Source of the DNA: Caballeronia sp. Lep1P3
GTDB taxonomy: Bacteria > Pseudomonadota > Gammaproteobacteria > Burkholderiales > Burkholderiaceae
NCBI RefSeq assembly: GCF_022879595.1
Contig: NZ_CP084267.1
Location: 372,001-436,000, forward strand
Direction of reading: 5' to 3'
DNA length: 64,000 bases
The translations under genes were made by a program, and so were the position numbers. Every line of letters begins with the position of its first letter. Within the stretch, counting starts at the first letter, position 1. The notes under the pieces were generated by a model. It searched no databases. It saw only the letters and a program-made list of their open reading frames with translations, and was not told the DNA's origin. Positions 16,656-25,332 of this stretch are shown here, piece by piece.

Positions 16656-19088
16656 ATGCCCCGAAATCTCTTGAATGCAGCAGTGTTTGTGGCCGGCCTC
16701 CTGGCCGTCTGCGGTATAGCCATTGGTTATATCGGCTCGAATGCGCTCGCGCTCGCCGTCACGCTTCTCATCGGCGCGTGCTATGTGGCGGGCGCGTATG
16801 AATTGCAGCGCTATCAGCAGACGACGCATGCGCTCGCGCAAGCCATCGGCCAATTGCAGACGACGCCGAAAAGCCTCGTCACCTGGCTCGAGCAGGTGCC
16901 AGCCGCGCTGCGCAATGCGGTGCGGCAGCGCATCGAAGGCGAGCGCGTCGCGTTGCCGCAGCCGGCGCTCGCGCCGTACCTCGTCGGCTTGCTGGTGTTG
17001 CTCGGCATGCTCGGCACGCTGCTCGGCATGGTCGCGACGCTGCGAGGCACGGGCGCTGCGCTCGAAAGCTCCACGGATCTCGCCGCGATACGCGCATCGC
17101 TCGCCGCGCCGGTGACGGGCCTCGGCTTTGCGTTCGGCACGTCGATCGCGGGCGTCGCGACGTCGGCGATGCTCGGCCTCTTGTCGGCGTTGTGCCGTCG
17201 CGAAAGGCTACACGTCGCGCAATCGCTCGACATCAAGGCCGCGACCACGCTGCGGCCTTTCACGCAGACGCATCAACGCGAGGAGACGTTCAGGCTCATG
17301 CAGCGCCAGGCCGAAACAATGCCCGCGCTGGTGGACCGCCTCCACGCGATGATGACCGCGATCGAAGCCCAGAGCACTGCGGCAAGCGAGCGGCAACTCG
17401 CGAATCAGAGCGCGTTTCATGCGAATACCGAGACCGCGTATCGCCGGCTCGCGACATCGGTGGAGTTGTCGCTGAAGCAGAGCGTCGCCGACAGCGCGCG
17501 TGCCGCGAGCGCCGCATTGCAGCCGGTGATGCAGGCCGCGATGGACGGCATCTCGCGCGAGACCAAAGTGCTCCACGGCAGCATCGAACAGGCGGTCGCG
17601 CGGCAGCTCGACGGTTTGTCGGGCGGCTTCGCGGCGGCCACCGAAAAAGTCTCGGACATATGGGATCGCTCGCTCGACGCGCATCGCACGTCGAACGAGG
17701 CGCTGGTCCAGCAGATGCATGCATCGTTCGCGCGCTTCACGGATGGCTTTGAACAACGTGCAGGCACGCTCGTCGATAACGTGTCGCAGCAGATGAACGG
17801 CGTATCGAATGCGTTGAGCGAGTCGCTTCTCAAGCACGAAGAAGCGAGCGCAGCGGTGGTGACGCAAACGGGCGCATCGCTCGCGGGCTTCACGCAAGCC
17901 TTCGAACAGTCGTCGTCGAGTCTCGTCGCGGACGTATCGGCGCGCATGAACGGCGTCTCCGACGAGTTGCGGATTTGCGTCGACAAGATCGCGGACAAGC
18001 TCGGCGACTCGCTGCACAAACACGAGGAAGCGAGCGCGGCGCTCGTCACCGCGACAATCGCATCGCTCGATGGCTTTGCAGAGCGTATCGAAGCGCGTTC
18101 CACGAACCTGCTCGAAGGCGTGGCATCGCGGCTCGAAAGCACATCGGCGAGCCTTGCCGATGCGTGGCGCGGCGCGTTGTCCGAGCAACAGCGCGCAGGC
18201 GAGCAGCTTGCCGCGCATCACGGGCGAGCACTGAACGCGGCCACCGAGCGATTGGAACAGCATTCCGTATCACTTCTGCGTTCCGTCGAAGAAGCGCATT
18301 CGAAACTTGAAGCGCAGCTTGCATCGCGCAACGACGCGCGGCTCACCGCATGGACCGATGCGCTCGGCGCGATGGCCGCGACATTGCGCGACCAATGGCA
18401 GAAAACGAACGCGTTCGTCGAGCGCCGTCAGCAGGACATCTGCGAGACGCTCGCCGGCACCGCGCGCGAGATGACCGAGGCATCGCGCGCGCACGCGCAA
18501 AGCGTGATTGCCGAAGTGGAGCGCGTGATGCAGTCCGCCGCAGAAGCGCCGAAGGCCGCCGCCGAAGTCGTCGCCGAAATGCGCCAGAAGCTCTCCGACT
18601 CGATGGTCCGCGACACCGCGATGCTCGAAGAGCGCAGCCGTCTGCTGGCCACGCTCGAAACCTTGCTCGATGCCGTCAATCACGCATCGACCGAACAGCG
18701 CACGGCGGTAGACGCGCTCGTCGCGACGTCGGCGGACGTGCTCGCGCGCGCCGGCACGCAGTTCACCGACAACGTGCGCGCGGAGAGCGAAAGAATTGGC
18801 GCGGTCGCGGCGCAAGTCACGGGCAGCGCGGTCGAAGTGGCGAGCCTCGGCGAAGCGTTCGGCGCGGCGGTTCAGTCGTTCGGTGCATCGAACGAGACGC
18901 TCGTCGCTCAACTGCATCGCATCGAAGCGGCGCTCGACAAGACGCTTGCGCGCAGCGACGAACAGCTCGCGTACTACGTCGCGCAGGCGCGTGAAGTGGT
19001 GGACCTGAGCGTGATGTCGCAGAAGCAGATCGTCGAGGACTTGCAGCGCATCGCGGCGCAACGTGAGCTCGACGGAGCGCGCGCATGA
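16656..19088 (+). CDS. DUF802 protein: MotA/TolQ/ZorA-like membrane unit with long helical tail
   Basis: 810 aa. There are two N-terminal membrane helices (about residues 4-26 and 29-48), a cytoplasmic loop, then a helix pair typical of MotA/TolQ/ExbB channels. The third helix is about 107-128, with LLGMLGTLLGMVATLRG; the fourth is about 152-179, with PVTGLGFAFGTSIAGVATSA including a Thr at the channel position. The remaining 620 residues are hydrophilic, Ala/Ser/Glu-rich and helical, with internal repeats around residues 350-500. This four-helix-plus-tail plan is that of ZorA of the Zorya system. The DUF802 name is from overall recognition. Its stop overlaps the OmpA-domain gene (ATGA). Confidence 0.82.
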   Translation: MPRNLLNAAVFVAGLLAVCGIAIGYIGSNALALAVTLLIGACYVAGAYELQRYQQTTHALAQAIGQLQTTPKSLVTWLEQVPAALRNAVRQRIEGERVALPQPALAPYLVGLLVLLGMLGTLLGMVATLRGTGAALESSTDLAAIRASLAAPVTGLGFAFGTSIAGVATSAMLGLLSALCRRERLHVAQSLDIKAATTLRPFTQTHQREETFRLMQRQAETMPALVDRLHAMMTAIEAQSTAASERQLANQSAFHANTETAYRRLATSVELSLKQSVADSARAASAALQPVMQAAMDGISRETKVLHGSIEQAVARQLDGLSGGFAAATEKVSDIWDRSLDAHRTSNEALVQQMHASFARFTDGFEQRAGTLVDNVSQQMNGVSNALSESLLKHEEASAAVVTQTGASLAGFTQAFEQSSSSLVADVSARMNGVSDELRICVDKIADKLGDSLHKHEEASAALVTATIASLDGFAERIEARSTNLLEGVASRLESTSASLADAWRGALSEQQRAGEQLAAHHGRALNAATERLEQHSVSLLRSVEEAHSKLEAQLASRNDARLTAWTDALGAMAATLRDQWQKTNAFVERRQQDICETLAGTAREMTEASRAHAQSVIAEVERVMQSAAEAPKAAAEVVAEMRQKLSDSMVRDTAMLEERSRLLATLETLLDAVNHASTEQRTAVDALVATSADVLARAGTQFTDNVRAESERIGAVAAQVTGSAVEVASLGEAFGAAVQSFGASNETLVAQLHRIEAALDKTLARSDEQLAYYVAQAREVVDLSVMSQKQIVEDLQRIAAQRELDGARA

Positions 19089-19732
19089 ACGACGAACTCG
19101 ATGGCGGCATCGAGACCGCCGCGCCCATTTGGGCCGCGTTCGCGGACCTGATGTCGGTGCTGCTCGGCGCGTTCGTGCTGATCCTCGTCGCGGTCATCGG
19201 CGTGCAGTTGCAGCTATCGACGAAGCTCGAACAGGCCGTCAAGGAACGTCAGCAGGAAGCAGCGCGGCGCAAGACGCTCGAACAGGCGCTCGCGGGGCCG
19301 CTGGCGTCGGGGCGCGTGACGCTCGTGAACGGGCGTATCGGCATCGCGGGCAACGTGCTCTTCGCGCTCAATTCCGATCAACTGCAACCGCAGGGACGCG
19401 ACGTGCTGAAGAGCCTCGTCGCGCCGCTGTCCGCGTATCTCGGATCGCATGACGAAATCCTGATGATCAGCGGCTTCGCGGACGATCAGCAAGTGCGCGA
19501 AGGCAATCGACGGTTCGCGGACAACTGGGAGTTGTCGGCCAAGCGCGCGTTGACGGTCACGCGCGCGCTGATCGATGCGGGCGTCGCGCCTTCTTCGGTG
19601 TTCGCGGCGGCATTCGGCTCCCAACAACCCGTCAGTACGAACGCCGACGACGAAGGCCGCGCGAAGAACCGGCGCGTGGAAATATCGGCGGTGCCGCGCC
19701 CGACGAATTCGCTGGTGAAGCCTCGTGGCTGA
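19085..19732 (+). CDS. MotB/ZorB-like protein with OmpA peptidoglycan-binding domain
   Basis: 215 aa. A short cytoplasmic N-terminus is followed by one membrane helix (about residues 15-40) with the stator-type sequence FADLMSVLLGAF. D21 occupies the place of the proton-carrying Asp of MotB/TolR/ZorB. After a helical linker comes an OmpA-like domain (about 85-203) with ISGFADDQ, NWELSAKRALTVTRALIDAGV and GRAKNRRVEI, the peptidoglycan-binding core. It should pair with the DUF802 channel subunit and anchor the complex to the cell wall. Translationally coupled on both sides. Confidence 0.9.
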   Translation: MNDELDGGIETAAPIWAAFADLMSVLLGAFVLILVAVIGVQLQLSTKLEQAVKERQQEAARRKTLEQALAGPLASGRVTLVNGRIGIAGNVLFALNSDQLQPQGRDVLKSLVAPLSAYLGSHDEILMISGFADDQQVREGNRRFADNWELSAKRALTVTRALIDAGVAPSSVFAAAFGSQQPVSTNADDEGRAKNRRVEISAVPRPTNSLVKPRG

Positions 19733-20306
19733 CACCATCGACGAAGCCATTGCGAAGCTCGACGCATGGCGCGCGAACGGCGACGACCGCGTGAATGCGG
19801 CGCGCTTTCGTATGATGGAAGCGATGGCGCGGCGCGCGTTGGCGCATGAAGGCGAGGCGCGCCGCATCATCGAGGCGAGATTATTAGCGCTGCTGAACGA
19901 ATTCGAGCGCGATGTGTCCGACGCTCGCGCGATGCCCGCGCAAGATGCCCAGGCGGGGCGTTCCCCGCTGTCAGCCTTGCTCGACGATATGGCCACGCAC
20001 GCGGCCTCGCATCCTTCTCATGCGCAATTGCTCGACTATTTCCGCGCTGTGTGGTCGAAGGTTAGCGCGGAACGGCAGTTGCGCGAGTCGCTGCAGAAAG
20101 TGCCCAGAAACGCGGGGCCACTCAATTCGAGCAGCCTCGTGCACCGTTCGCTTGCGCTGATGCGCGAAGTATCGCCGGGCTATCTGCAGCACTTTCTCGC
20201 TTATGTGGATACGCTTTCGTGGCTGGAAGAAGCGACAGGCGCAGCCGCGCCTGTCGTGAAAGAAGCGCCGCGCGGCAAGAAGCCCGCGCGGGGCGGCGCG
20301 CGTTAG
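19725..20306 (+). CDS. DUF2894 protein, last gene of the motor-like operon
   Basis: 193-aa soluble, mostly helical protein (IDEAIAKLDAWRANGDDRVN at the start, SLVHRSLALMREVSPGYLQHFL near residue 145) with a basic Lys/Arg/Gly C-terminal tail. Assigned to DUF2894 from pattern and gene order; function unknown. The GTG start at 19725 lies 8 bases inside the OmpA-domain gene, so the two are coupled. Its stop overlaps the convergent transketolase gene by 4 bases. Confidence 0.75.
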   Translation: MADTIDEAIAKLDAWRANGDDRVNAARFRMMEAMARRALAHEGEARRIIEARLLALLNEFERDVSDARAMPAQDAQAGRSPLSALLDDMATHAASHPSHAQLLDYFRAVWSKVSAERQLRESLQKVPRNAGPLNSSSLVHRSLALMREVSPGYLQHFLAYVDTLSWLEEATGAAAPVVKEAPRGKKPARGGAR

Positions 20307-21301
20307 CCCAGCCAGCCTTTGATAGTGCTCGTCATCACGTTGGTCGAGATGCCGTAGCGGTCGTGCAAGGTCGGCAGCGCGCCCGCATCGAGGAAAGCAT
20401 CCGGCAAGGCGATCTGCCTGAAGGCCGGCGTCACGCCGGCGCCGAGGAGCGTCGTCGCAACGGCTTCGCCCAATCCGCCGATGACCGTGTGATTTTCCGC
20501 CACCACCACCATCCGCCCGGTGCGCCGCCCTTCGCGGATGATCGTCTCCGTATCGAGCGGCTTGATGGTCGGCACATGCAGCACGGCCACGTCGACGTTA
20601 TCCGCTTTCAACGCTTTCGCGGTTTCCAGTGCGCGCATCGTCAGGATGCCTGATGAAATGATTAGAACATCCGCGCCGTCGCGCAGCAGCTTCGCCTTGC
20701 CGAGCTCGAACGTGTAGTCGTATTCGTCGAGGACTGCGGGCACGTTGCCGCGCAGGAGTCGCGCATAGACCGGGCCTTTGTGCGCGGCGATAGCGGGGAC
20801 CATCTGCTCGATATCGAGCGCATCGCACGGATCGATGACCGTCATGTTCGGCATTGCGCGCATCAGCGCGAGGTCTTCGGCTGCCTGATGGCTCGGGCCG
20901 TAGCCCGTCGTGAGGCCGGGCAACGCGGCGACGATCTTCACGTCGAGATTGTCTTCCGCGATCGTCTGATGGATGAAGTCGTAAGCGCGGCGCGTGGCGA
21001 AGACCGCATACGTGGTCACGAACGGCTGCGCGCCTTCGTGCGCGAATCCCGCTGCCGCACCCATGAGCAATTGCTCGGCCATGCCCATCTGGTAGTAGCG
21101 CTCGGGGAATTCCTTCGCAAAGATATGCAGGTCGGTGTACTTGCCGAGATCGGCGGTCATGCCGATGACGTTGGTCTTCTCACGCGCGAGTTCGACGAGC
21201 GCGTGTCCGAACGGCGCGGAGTGCGTAAGCTGGCCTTCGCCGGCAATCGACGCGATCATCGCGGAGGTCTTTAAACGGGGCTTCTTTTCAACGGTGCTCA
21301 T
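20303..21301 (-). CDS. Transketolase C-terminal half (subunit B)
   Basis: 332 aa, equivalent to the pyrimidine-binding and C-terminal domains of transketolase. It shows VIGMTADLGKYTDLHIFAKEFP, GMAEQLLMGAAAGFAHEG (with the catalytic Glu) and FVTTYAVFATRRAYDFI, then the C-terminal Rossmann-like domain. It works with the N-terminal half encoded just upstream to form one active thiamine-diphosphate enzyme. The ATG at 21301 is chosen because the preceding GGAGACATTC gives a ribosome binding site. Split transketolases of this kind act on special ketoses, for example apulose-4-phosphate in AptAB. Confidence 0.9.
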   Translation of the reverse strand: MSTVEKKPRLKTSAMIASIAGEGQLTHSAPFGHALVELAREKTNVIGMTADLGKYTDLHIFAKEFPERYYQMGMAEQLLMGAAAGFAHEGAQPFVTTYAVFATRRAYDFIHQTIAEDNLDVKIVAALPGLTTGYGPSHQAAEDLALMRAMPNMTVIDPCDALDIEQMVPAIAAHKGPVYARLLRGNVPAVLDEYDYTFELGKAKLLRDGADVLIISSGILTMRALETAKALKADNVDVAVLHVPTIKPLDTETIIREGRRTGRMVVVAENHTVIGGLGEAVATTLLGAGVTPAFRQIALPDAFLDAGALPTLHDRYGISTNVMTSTIKGWLG

Positions 21302-21373
21302 GAATGTCTCCTGACGACGAGAGCGGGCTGAGGTGCAGCGCACGCTCTCGTCTCGTGCAAGGTGAATGCGGCT

Positions 21374-22219
21374 TTATTGGCGTGCGTCGGATGCTTCGAG
21401 TGCTTCGAGCGCGAGCTTCCACTCGTGCGCATCGACGCGAATGAAGTGATTTTTCTCGCGTTGCTCGAGGAACGGCACGCCGCAGCCCATCTTCGTATCG
21501 CACACGATGATGCGCGGCTTCGCTTCCTTGAGATTGCGCGCGTTGTCGAAGGCCTCCTTCACGGCGTCGATGTCGTTGCCGTTCACGCGCTGCACGTACC
21601 ATCCGAACGCTTCGAGCTTCGGCACGAGCGGTTCGAACGCCATGATCTGCGTCGAGGGGCCGTCCGCCTGCTGATTGTTCACGTCGATCATCGCGATCAG
21701 ATTGTCGAGCTTCCAGTGCGCCGCGGACATCAGGCCTTCCCAGATCGCGCCTTCGTCGAGTTCGCCGTCCGAGAAAAGCGTGTAGACGAAGGACTTCGAC
21801 TGCTTGCGCTTCAAGCCGAGGCAACGGCCTACAGCGATGGTCAGCCCTTGTCCGAGCGAGCCGCCGGACATTTCCATGCCGGGCGTATAGCTCGCCATGC
21901 CGGACATGGGAAGACGGCTGTCGTCGCTGCCGTAGGTTTCGAGTTCCTCTTGCGGCAGGATGCCCGCTTCGAAAAGCGCTGCGTAAAGCGCGATGGCATA
22001 GTGTCCGTTGGACAGCAGGAAGCGATCGCGGTCTTCCCACTCCGGGTCTTGCGGGCGGTAGTTCATCGCGCCGAAGTAGGCGACGGCCAGCACATCGGCG
22101 ATATCGAGGGCCTGGCCGATATAGCCTTGTCCCTGCACCTCACCCATCAGCAGCGCATTGCGGCGAATTCGATAGGCACGCTCTGCAAGCGTCGTTTCCT
22201 CGATGATAGGACTGTTCAT
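21374..22219 (-). CDS. Transketolase N-terminal half (subunit A)
   Basis: 281 aa containing the thiamine-diphosphate-binding domain. The TPP motif starts SDGELDEGAIWEGL (SDG in place of the usual GDG) and ends DVNNQQADG about 30 residues later. LLSNGHYAIALYAALFEAG and GMEMSGGSLGQGLTIAVG are typical transketolase elements. Co-transcribed with subunit B (72 bases apart), and downstream of an MFS transporter and an SDR. GGAGACAAT precedes the ATG. Confidence 0.92.
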   Translation of the reverse strand: MNSPIIEETTLAERAYRIRRNALLMGEVQGQGYIGQALDIADVLAVAYFGAMNYRPQDPEWEDRDRFLLSNGHYAIALYAALFEAGILPQEELETYGSDDSRLPMSGMASYTPGMEMSGGSLGQGLTIAVGRCLGLKRKQSKSFVYTLFSDGELDEGAIWEGLMSAAHWKLDNLIAMIDVNNQQADGPSTQIMAFEPLVPKLEAFGWYVQRVNGNDIDAVKEAFDNARNLKEAKPRIIVCDTKMGCGVPFLEQREKNHFIRVDAHEWKLALEALEASDARQ

Positions 22220-22249
22220 GATTGTCTCCTTGAATGAATGGATGCTTGC

Positions 22250-23578
22250 CTAGCGGTTGACGGTCTTGGCGGGCACGAGGAACACCAGCGCCGCGCCGAT
22301 TACGACCGACGCCGAGATGAAGATCAGGCCCGCAGTCGACTTGCCCGTGAGATCGTTGAGCCAGCCGACGATGGCGGGCGAGAAGAAGCCCGCGAGATTG
22401 GCGAAGCAGTTGACCGCCGCGATGCCCGCAGCCGCCGACATTCCGCCGAGCAGTGCTGTCGGCAAGGACCAGAACTGCGACGACGATGCGAGGATGCCCG
22501 CTGCGGCCACGCTCACGCAAATGATCGACGCGCCCACGCTGCCGAGCATCGGCAAGGTGGCGAAGCCGGCTGCGGAAACGAGCATCGGAATGGCCAGATG
22601 CAGGCGGCGTTCGCGGCGCTTGTCGGCGCTTGCACCGATGAGCGGCAGCGCAATGATGGCGCAGAGATACGGGATCGCGGTGAAGATGCCGACCCACAGC
22701 GGGTCCGCGACACCGGCGCGGCGCACGATCGTCGGCAGCCAAAAAGTCAGACCGTACTGACCCAGCACGACACAGAAATAGATCGCGGCCATGAGCCACA
22801 GACGGCGGTCGCCGATGAAGGCGCGAATCGATACGTGTTCCGACTTCTGCGCGTTGTCCTTTTCGACATTGCGTGCGAGCAGCGCCTTCTCCGTATCGGT
22901 GAGCCACTTCGCGCCGGCGATGCCGTTGTCGAGATAGAAGAGGATCGCGATGCCGAGCACGAGCGAAGGCACCGCTTCGAGAATGAAGAGCCACTTCCAT
23001 CCTGCAAGCCCATGCAAGCCCTGAAACGCATGCATGATGTAACCGGAGAGCGGGCCGCCTACGATGCCCGCAAGCGGTATCGCCATAAAGAAGAGCGACA
23101 GGGCTTTGGCGCGTCGCGCAGCCGGAAACCAGTACGTGAGATAAAGAATGACGCCCGGCGCGAACCCCGCTTCCGCAACGCCCAGCAGGAAGCGCAGCAC
23201 GTAGAACATGGTCGGCGACTTGACGAACACGAAGCTCGCCGAGATCACGGCCCATGTCAGCATGATGCGCGCGAGCCAGTTGCGCGCGCCAACCTTGTGA
23301 AGGACCACGTTGCTCGGCACTTCGAAGAGGAAGTAGCCCAGAAAGAAGATGCCCGCGCCAATGCCATAGATCGTCTCCGAGAAGCGCAGATCGTTGAGCA
23401 TCTGCAGCTTCGCAAAGCCCACGTTGACGCGGTCCAGATAGGCGCCGAGATAGCACAGCATCAAGAAGGGAATGAGGCGGCGTCCGACCTTTGCGTAGGT
23501 CCTGGCCTCGAAGGTCGCGCTATCCGAAGACAACGCGACATCCGCCGTGAGTGGCGGCGCGCTGAAGCGGGTTTTCAT
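22250..23578 (-). CDS. MFS transporter, anion:cation symporter (ACS) type
   Basis: 442 aa with 12 predicted membrane helices. The first helix shows the ACS pattern LIPFLMLCYLGAYLDRVNVGFAK and helix 4-5 LRFLLGVAEAGFAPGVILYLTYWFP. Members carry sugar acids, tartrate, phthalate and similar organic anions. It lies 30 bases upstream of transketolase A and 63 bases after the SDR, so it is the uptake system of this catabolic operon. Substrate unknown. Confidence 0.9.
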   Translation of the reverse strand: MKTRFSAPPLTADVALSSDSATFEARTYAKVGRRLIPFLMLCYLGAYLDRVNVGFAKLQMLNDLRFSETIYGIGAGIFFLGYFLFEVPSNVVLHKVGARNWLARIMLTWAVISASFVFVKSPTMFYVLRFLLGVAEAGFAPGVILYLTYWFPAARRAKALSLFFMAIPLAGIVGGPLSGYIMHAFQGLHGLAGWKWLFILEAVPSLVLGIAILFYLDNGIAGAKWLTDTEKALLARNVEKDNAQKSEHVSIRAFIGDRRLWLMAAIYFCVVLGQYGLTFWLPTIVRRAGVADPLWVGIFTAIPYLCAIIALPLIGASADKRRERRLHLAIPMLVSAAGFATLPMLGSVGASIICVSVAAAGILASSSQFWSLPTALLGGMSAAAGIAAVNCFANLAGFFSPAIVGWLNDLTGKSTAGLIFISASVVIGAALVFLVPAKTVNR

Positions 23579-23641
23579 GCATGTCTCCTGCCATGAAGGG
23601 CGTTACGCCCCGGTTGTCCGGGTGCGTCGGTGCTGCGGCGA

Positions 23642-24391
23642 TCAGTGGATCAACATGCCGCCGTTGACGTCGAGCGTGACGCCCGTGAGATAGCTCGACA
23701 GATCGCTTGCAAGGAAGAGGCACGCGTTGGCTATGTCGGCGGCATCGCCGAGGCGCCCGAGCGGAATGCCCTTGATGATGTCAGCGCGCATCTCGGGCGT
23801 AAGTTTGTCGCCGGTAATGTCGGTCTGAATGAGGCCGGGCGTGATGGAATTCACGCGGATATGGTCGCCGCCGAACTCGCGCGCCATCGCGCGTGCGAGA
23901 CCCAGCACGCCGGCTTTCGCCGCGCTGTAATGCGGTCCGCCGAAGATGCCGCCGCCGCGTTGCGCCGACACCGACGACATGCACACGATGCTGCCGCTCT
24001 GCTGCTGCTTCATCTGGCCGATGACCGCCTGCGACATGTAAAGCGTGCCGCGCAAGTTGACGTCGATGACCGCATCGAAATTATTCGCGCTGATTTCCAG
24101 CGTCTTGATGGGCTGCGTGATGCCCGCGTTGTTGATGAGCGCATCGATGCGCCCATACTTTTCGATGGTCGCATTCGCGGCGGCGACGCACGCGGCCTTG
24201 TCGGTGACATCGCATGCGAGACCCAGGTGGCCTTCGCCGATATCGCGTGCGGCGCTTTGGGCGTCGGCTTCGCGCAGATCGAGAATCACGACGCGCGCGC
24301 CTTGAGCCGCGAGCGCCTTCGCCGTCGCCTTGCCGATGCCGCGCGCCGAGGCCGCGCCAGTCACGATCACTACACGATTGTCGAGCAACAT
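23642..24391 (-). CDS. Short-chain dehydrogenase/reductase
   Basis: 249-aa classical SDR. Cofactor motif TGAASARGIGKA has one extra residue compared with TGxxxGIG. NNAG, the catalytic Ser in SSVSAQRG and Y-x-x-x-K in HYSAAKAGVLG are present, and it ends VTLDVNGGMLIH. GGAGACGGCA before the ATG at 24391 favours this start over the in-frame ATG four codons earlier. First gene of the SDR-MFS-transketolase operon, so it probably oxidises a polyol or sugar to the ketose that the transketolase pathway uses. Confidence 0.9.
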   Translation of the reverse strand: MLLDNRVVIVTGAASARGIGKATAKALAAQGARVVILDLREADAQSAARDIGEGHLGLACDVTDKAACVAAANATIEKYGRIDALINNAGITQPIKTLEISANNFDAVIDVNLRGTLYMSQAVIGQMKQQQSGSIVCMSSVSAQRGGGIFGGPHYSAAKAGVLGLARAMAREFGGDHIRVNSITPGLIQTDITGDKLTPEMRADIIKGIPLGRLGDAADIANACLFLASDLSSYLTGVTLDVNGGMLIH

Positions 24392-24461
24392 TGCCGTCTC
24401 CATGGTTTGTTCGGTGTGGAGGCAGTGTCGCCGCCTTCGACCTGACGATCAACGCGGTTCG

Positions 24462-24479
24462 TCTCAGCTATTGCTGAGA
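24462..24479. promoter_or_regulatory. Palindrome upstream of the SDR-MFS-transketolase operon
   Basis: TCTCAGC-TATT-GCTGAGA, 7-base perfect arms around a 4-base AT-rich centre, located 71 bases before the SDR start. Position and form suggest a binding site for a dimeric regulator. No regulator gene is adjacent. It could also form an RNA hairpin. Confidence 0.4.
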
Positions 24480-24650
24480 AATTTTCAGGTGAGGGGGCGC
24501 GGGTTATTGGGGTTAACCAGAGTCAGCGGAGCTAACGCTGGCGATTCCAATACATCGGATAACCAAATACCGAGCGATTGCAAAGACGCGACTAACGGTC
24601 AGATTCGCGCGGCAACTTCAAGTGCCGCAAGAGACAGCCGCAATAGCGAT

Positions 24651-25235
24651 TCAGCGTTCTTTCGGCACGCGGCCCATCAGATAGAACTCGTCATTGGGCC
24701 GCATCGACATGACGTTCGCCATGCGGTTAGAGAGCCCGAAGAAGGCGGTGATTGCAGCAATGTCCCACGCGTCTTCATCGCTGAACCCATGTGATCGAAG
24801 CGCGATGAAGTCCGCATCGTCGATGCTCGCGGAATCGCGGCAGACCTTGATCGCGAAGTCGAGCATCGCCCGTTGACGCGGCGTGATATCCGCCTTGCGA
24901 TGATTGACCGCGACCTGATCCGCGACGAGCGCGTTCTTTTCATAGATGCGCAGAATGGCGCCATGCGCGACGACGCAGTAGAGGCAAGCGTTGACCGCGC
25001 TCGTCGCGACCACGATCATCTCCCGCTCGCCTTTCGTGAGACCGCCTTCCTTGAGCATCAGCGCATCGTGGTAGGCGAAGAAGGCGCGAAATTCATCGGG
25101 CCGGTGCGCTAACGCAAGAAAGACATTCGGAACGAAGCCCGCTTTCTCCTGCACGTCGAGTATGCGGGCGCGAATATCGTCGGGCCAGTCTTGCGGATTG
25201 GGAACGGGGTAGCGACTGATGGCTCGATCGGGCAT
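24651..25235 (-). CDS. AhpD-like peroxidase-related protein
   Basis: 194 aa of the carboxymuconolactone decarboxylase/AhpD fold. The redox motif is CLYCVVAHG (C-x-x-C plus His three residues later), preceded by LTKGEREMIVVATSAVNA. The second half repeats a helical unit (DITPRQRAMLDFAIKVCRD). It matches the group called uncharacterised peroxidase-related enzyme. It probably reduces peroxides through the CxxC pair, but partner and substrate are unknown. Single gene, 170 bases downstream of no obvious partner. Confidence 0.85.
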   Translation of the reverse strand: MPDRAISRYPVPNPQDWPDDIRARILDVQEKAGFVPNVFLALAHRPDEFRAFFAYHDALMLKEGGLTKGEREMIVVATSAVNACLYCVVAHGAILRIYEKNALVADQVAVNHRKADITPRQRAMLDFAIKVCRDSASIDDADFIALRSHGFSDEDAWDIAAITAFFGLSNRMANVMSMRPNDEFYLMGRVPKER

Positions 25236-25332
25236 GGCGTCTCCGTGATAACCGGCAAAGCGAAGCCTCGAAGCGGGCTCGCTTCACGAGTATGCCGCAG
25301 CATGCGCCATCAGGCGTCATCAGGCGCGCCGA

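Noticed and set aside
15599..16801. 400-codon plus-strand frame crossing the IS right end into the DUF3348 gene
   Set aside because: It spans the IS junction and is Arg-rich in both parts; antisense or out of frame with real genes.
16656..19732. Explanation of the DUF802/OmpA pair as flagellar MotAB or TolQR-Pal
   Set aside because: MotA is about 290 aa and TolQ about 230 aa with short tails; the 620-residue tail and the DUF neighbours do not fit, and no flagellar or tol genes adjoin.
22238..23596. 452-codon plus-strand frame opposite the MFS gene
   Set aside because: Composition dominated by Arg/Glu/Ala/His; the minus strand carries a complete 12-helix transporter. A similar case is 55368-56723.
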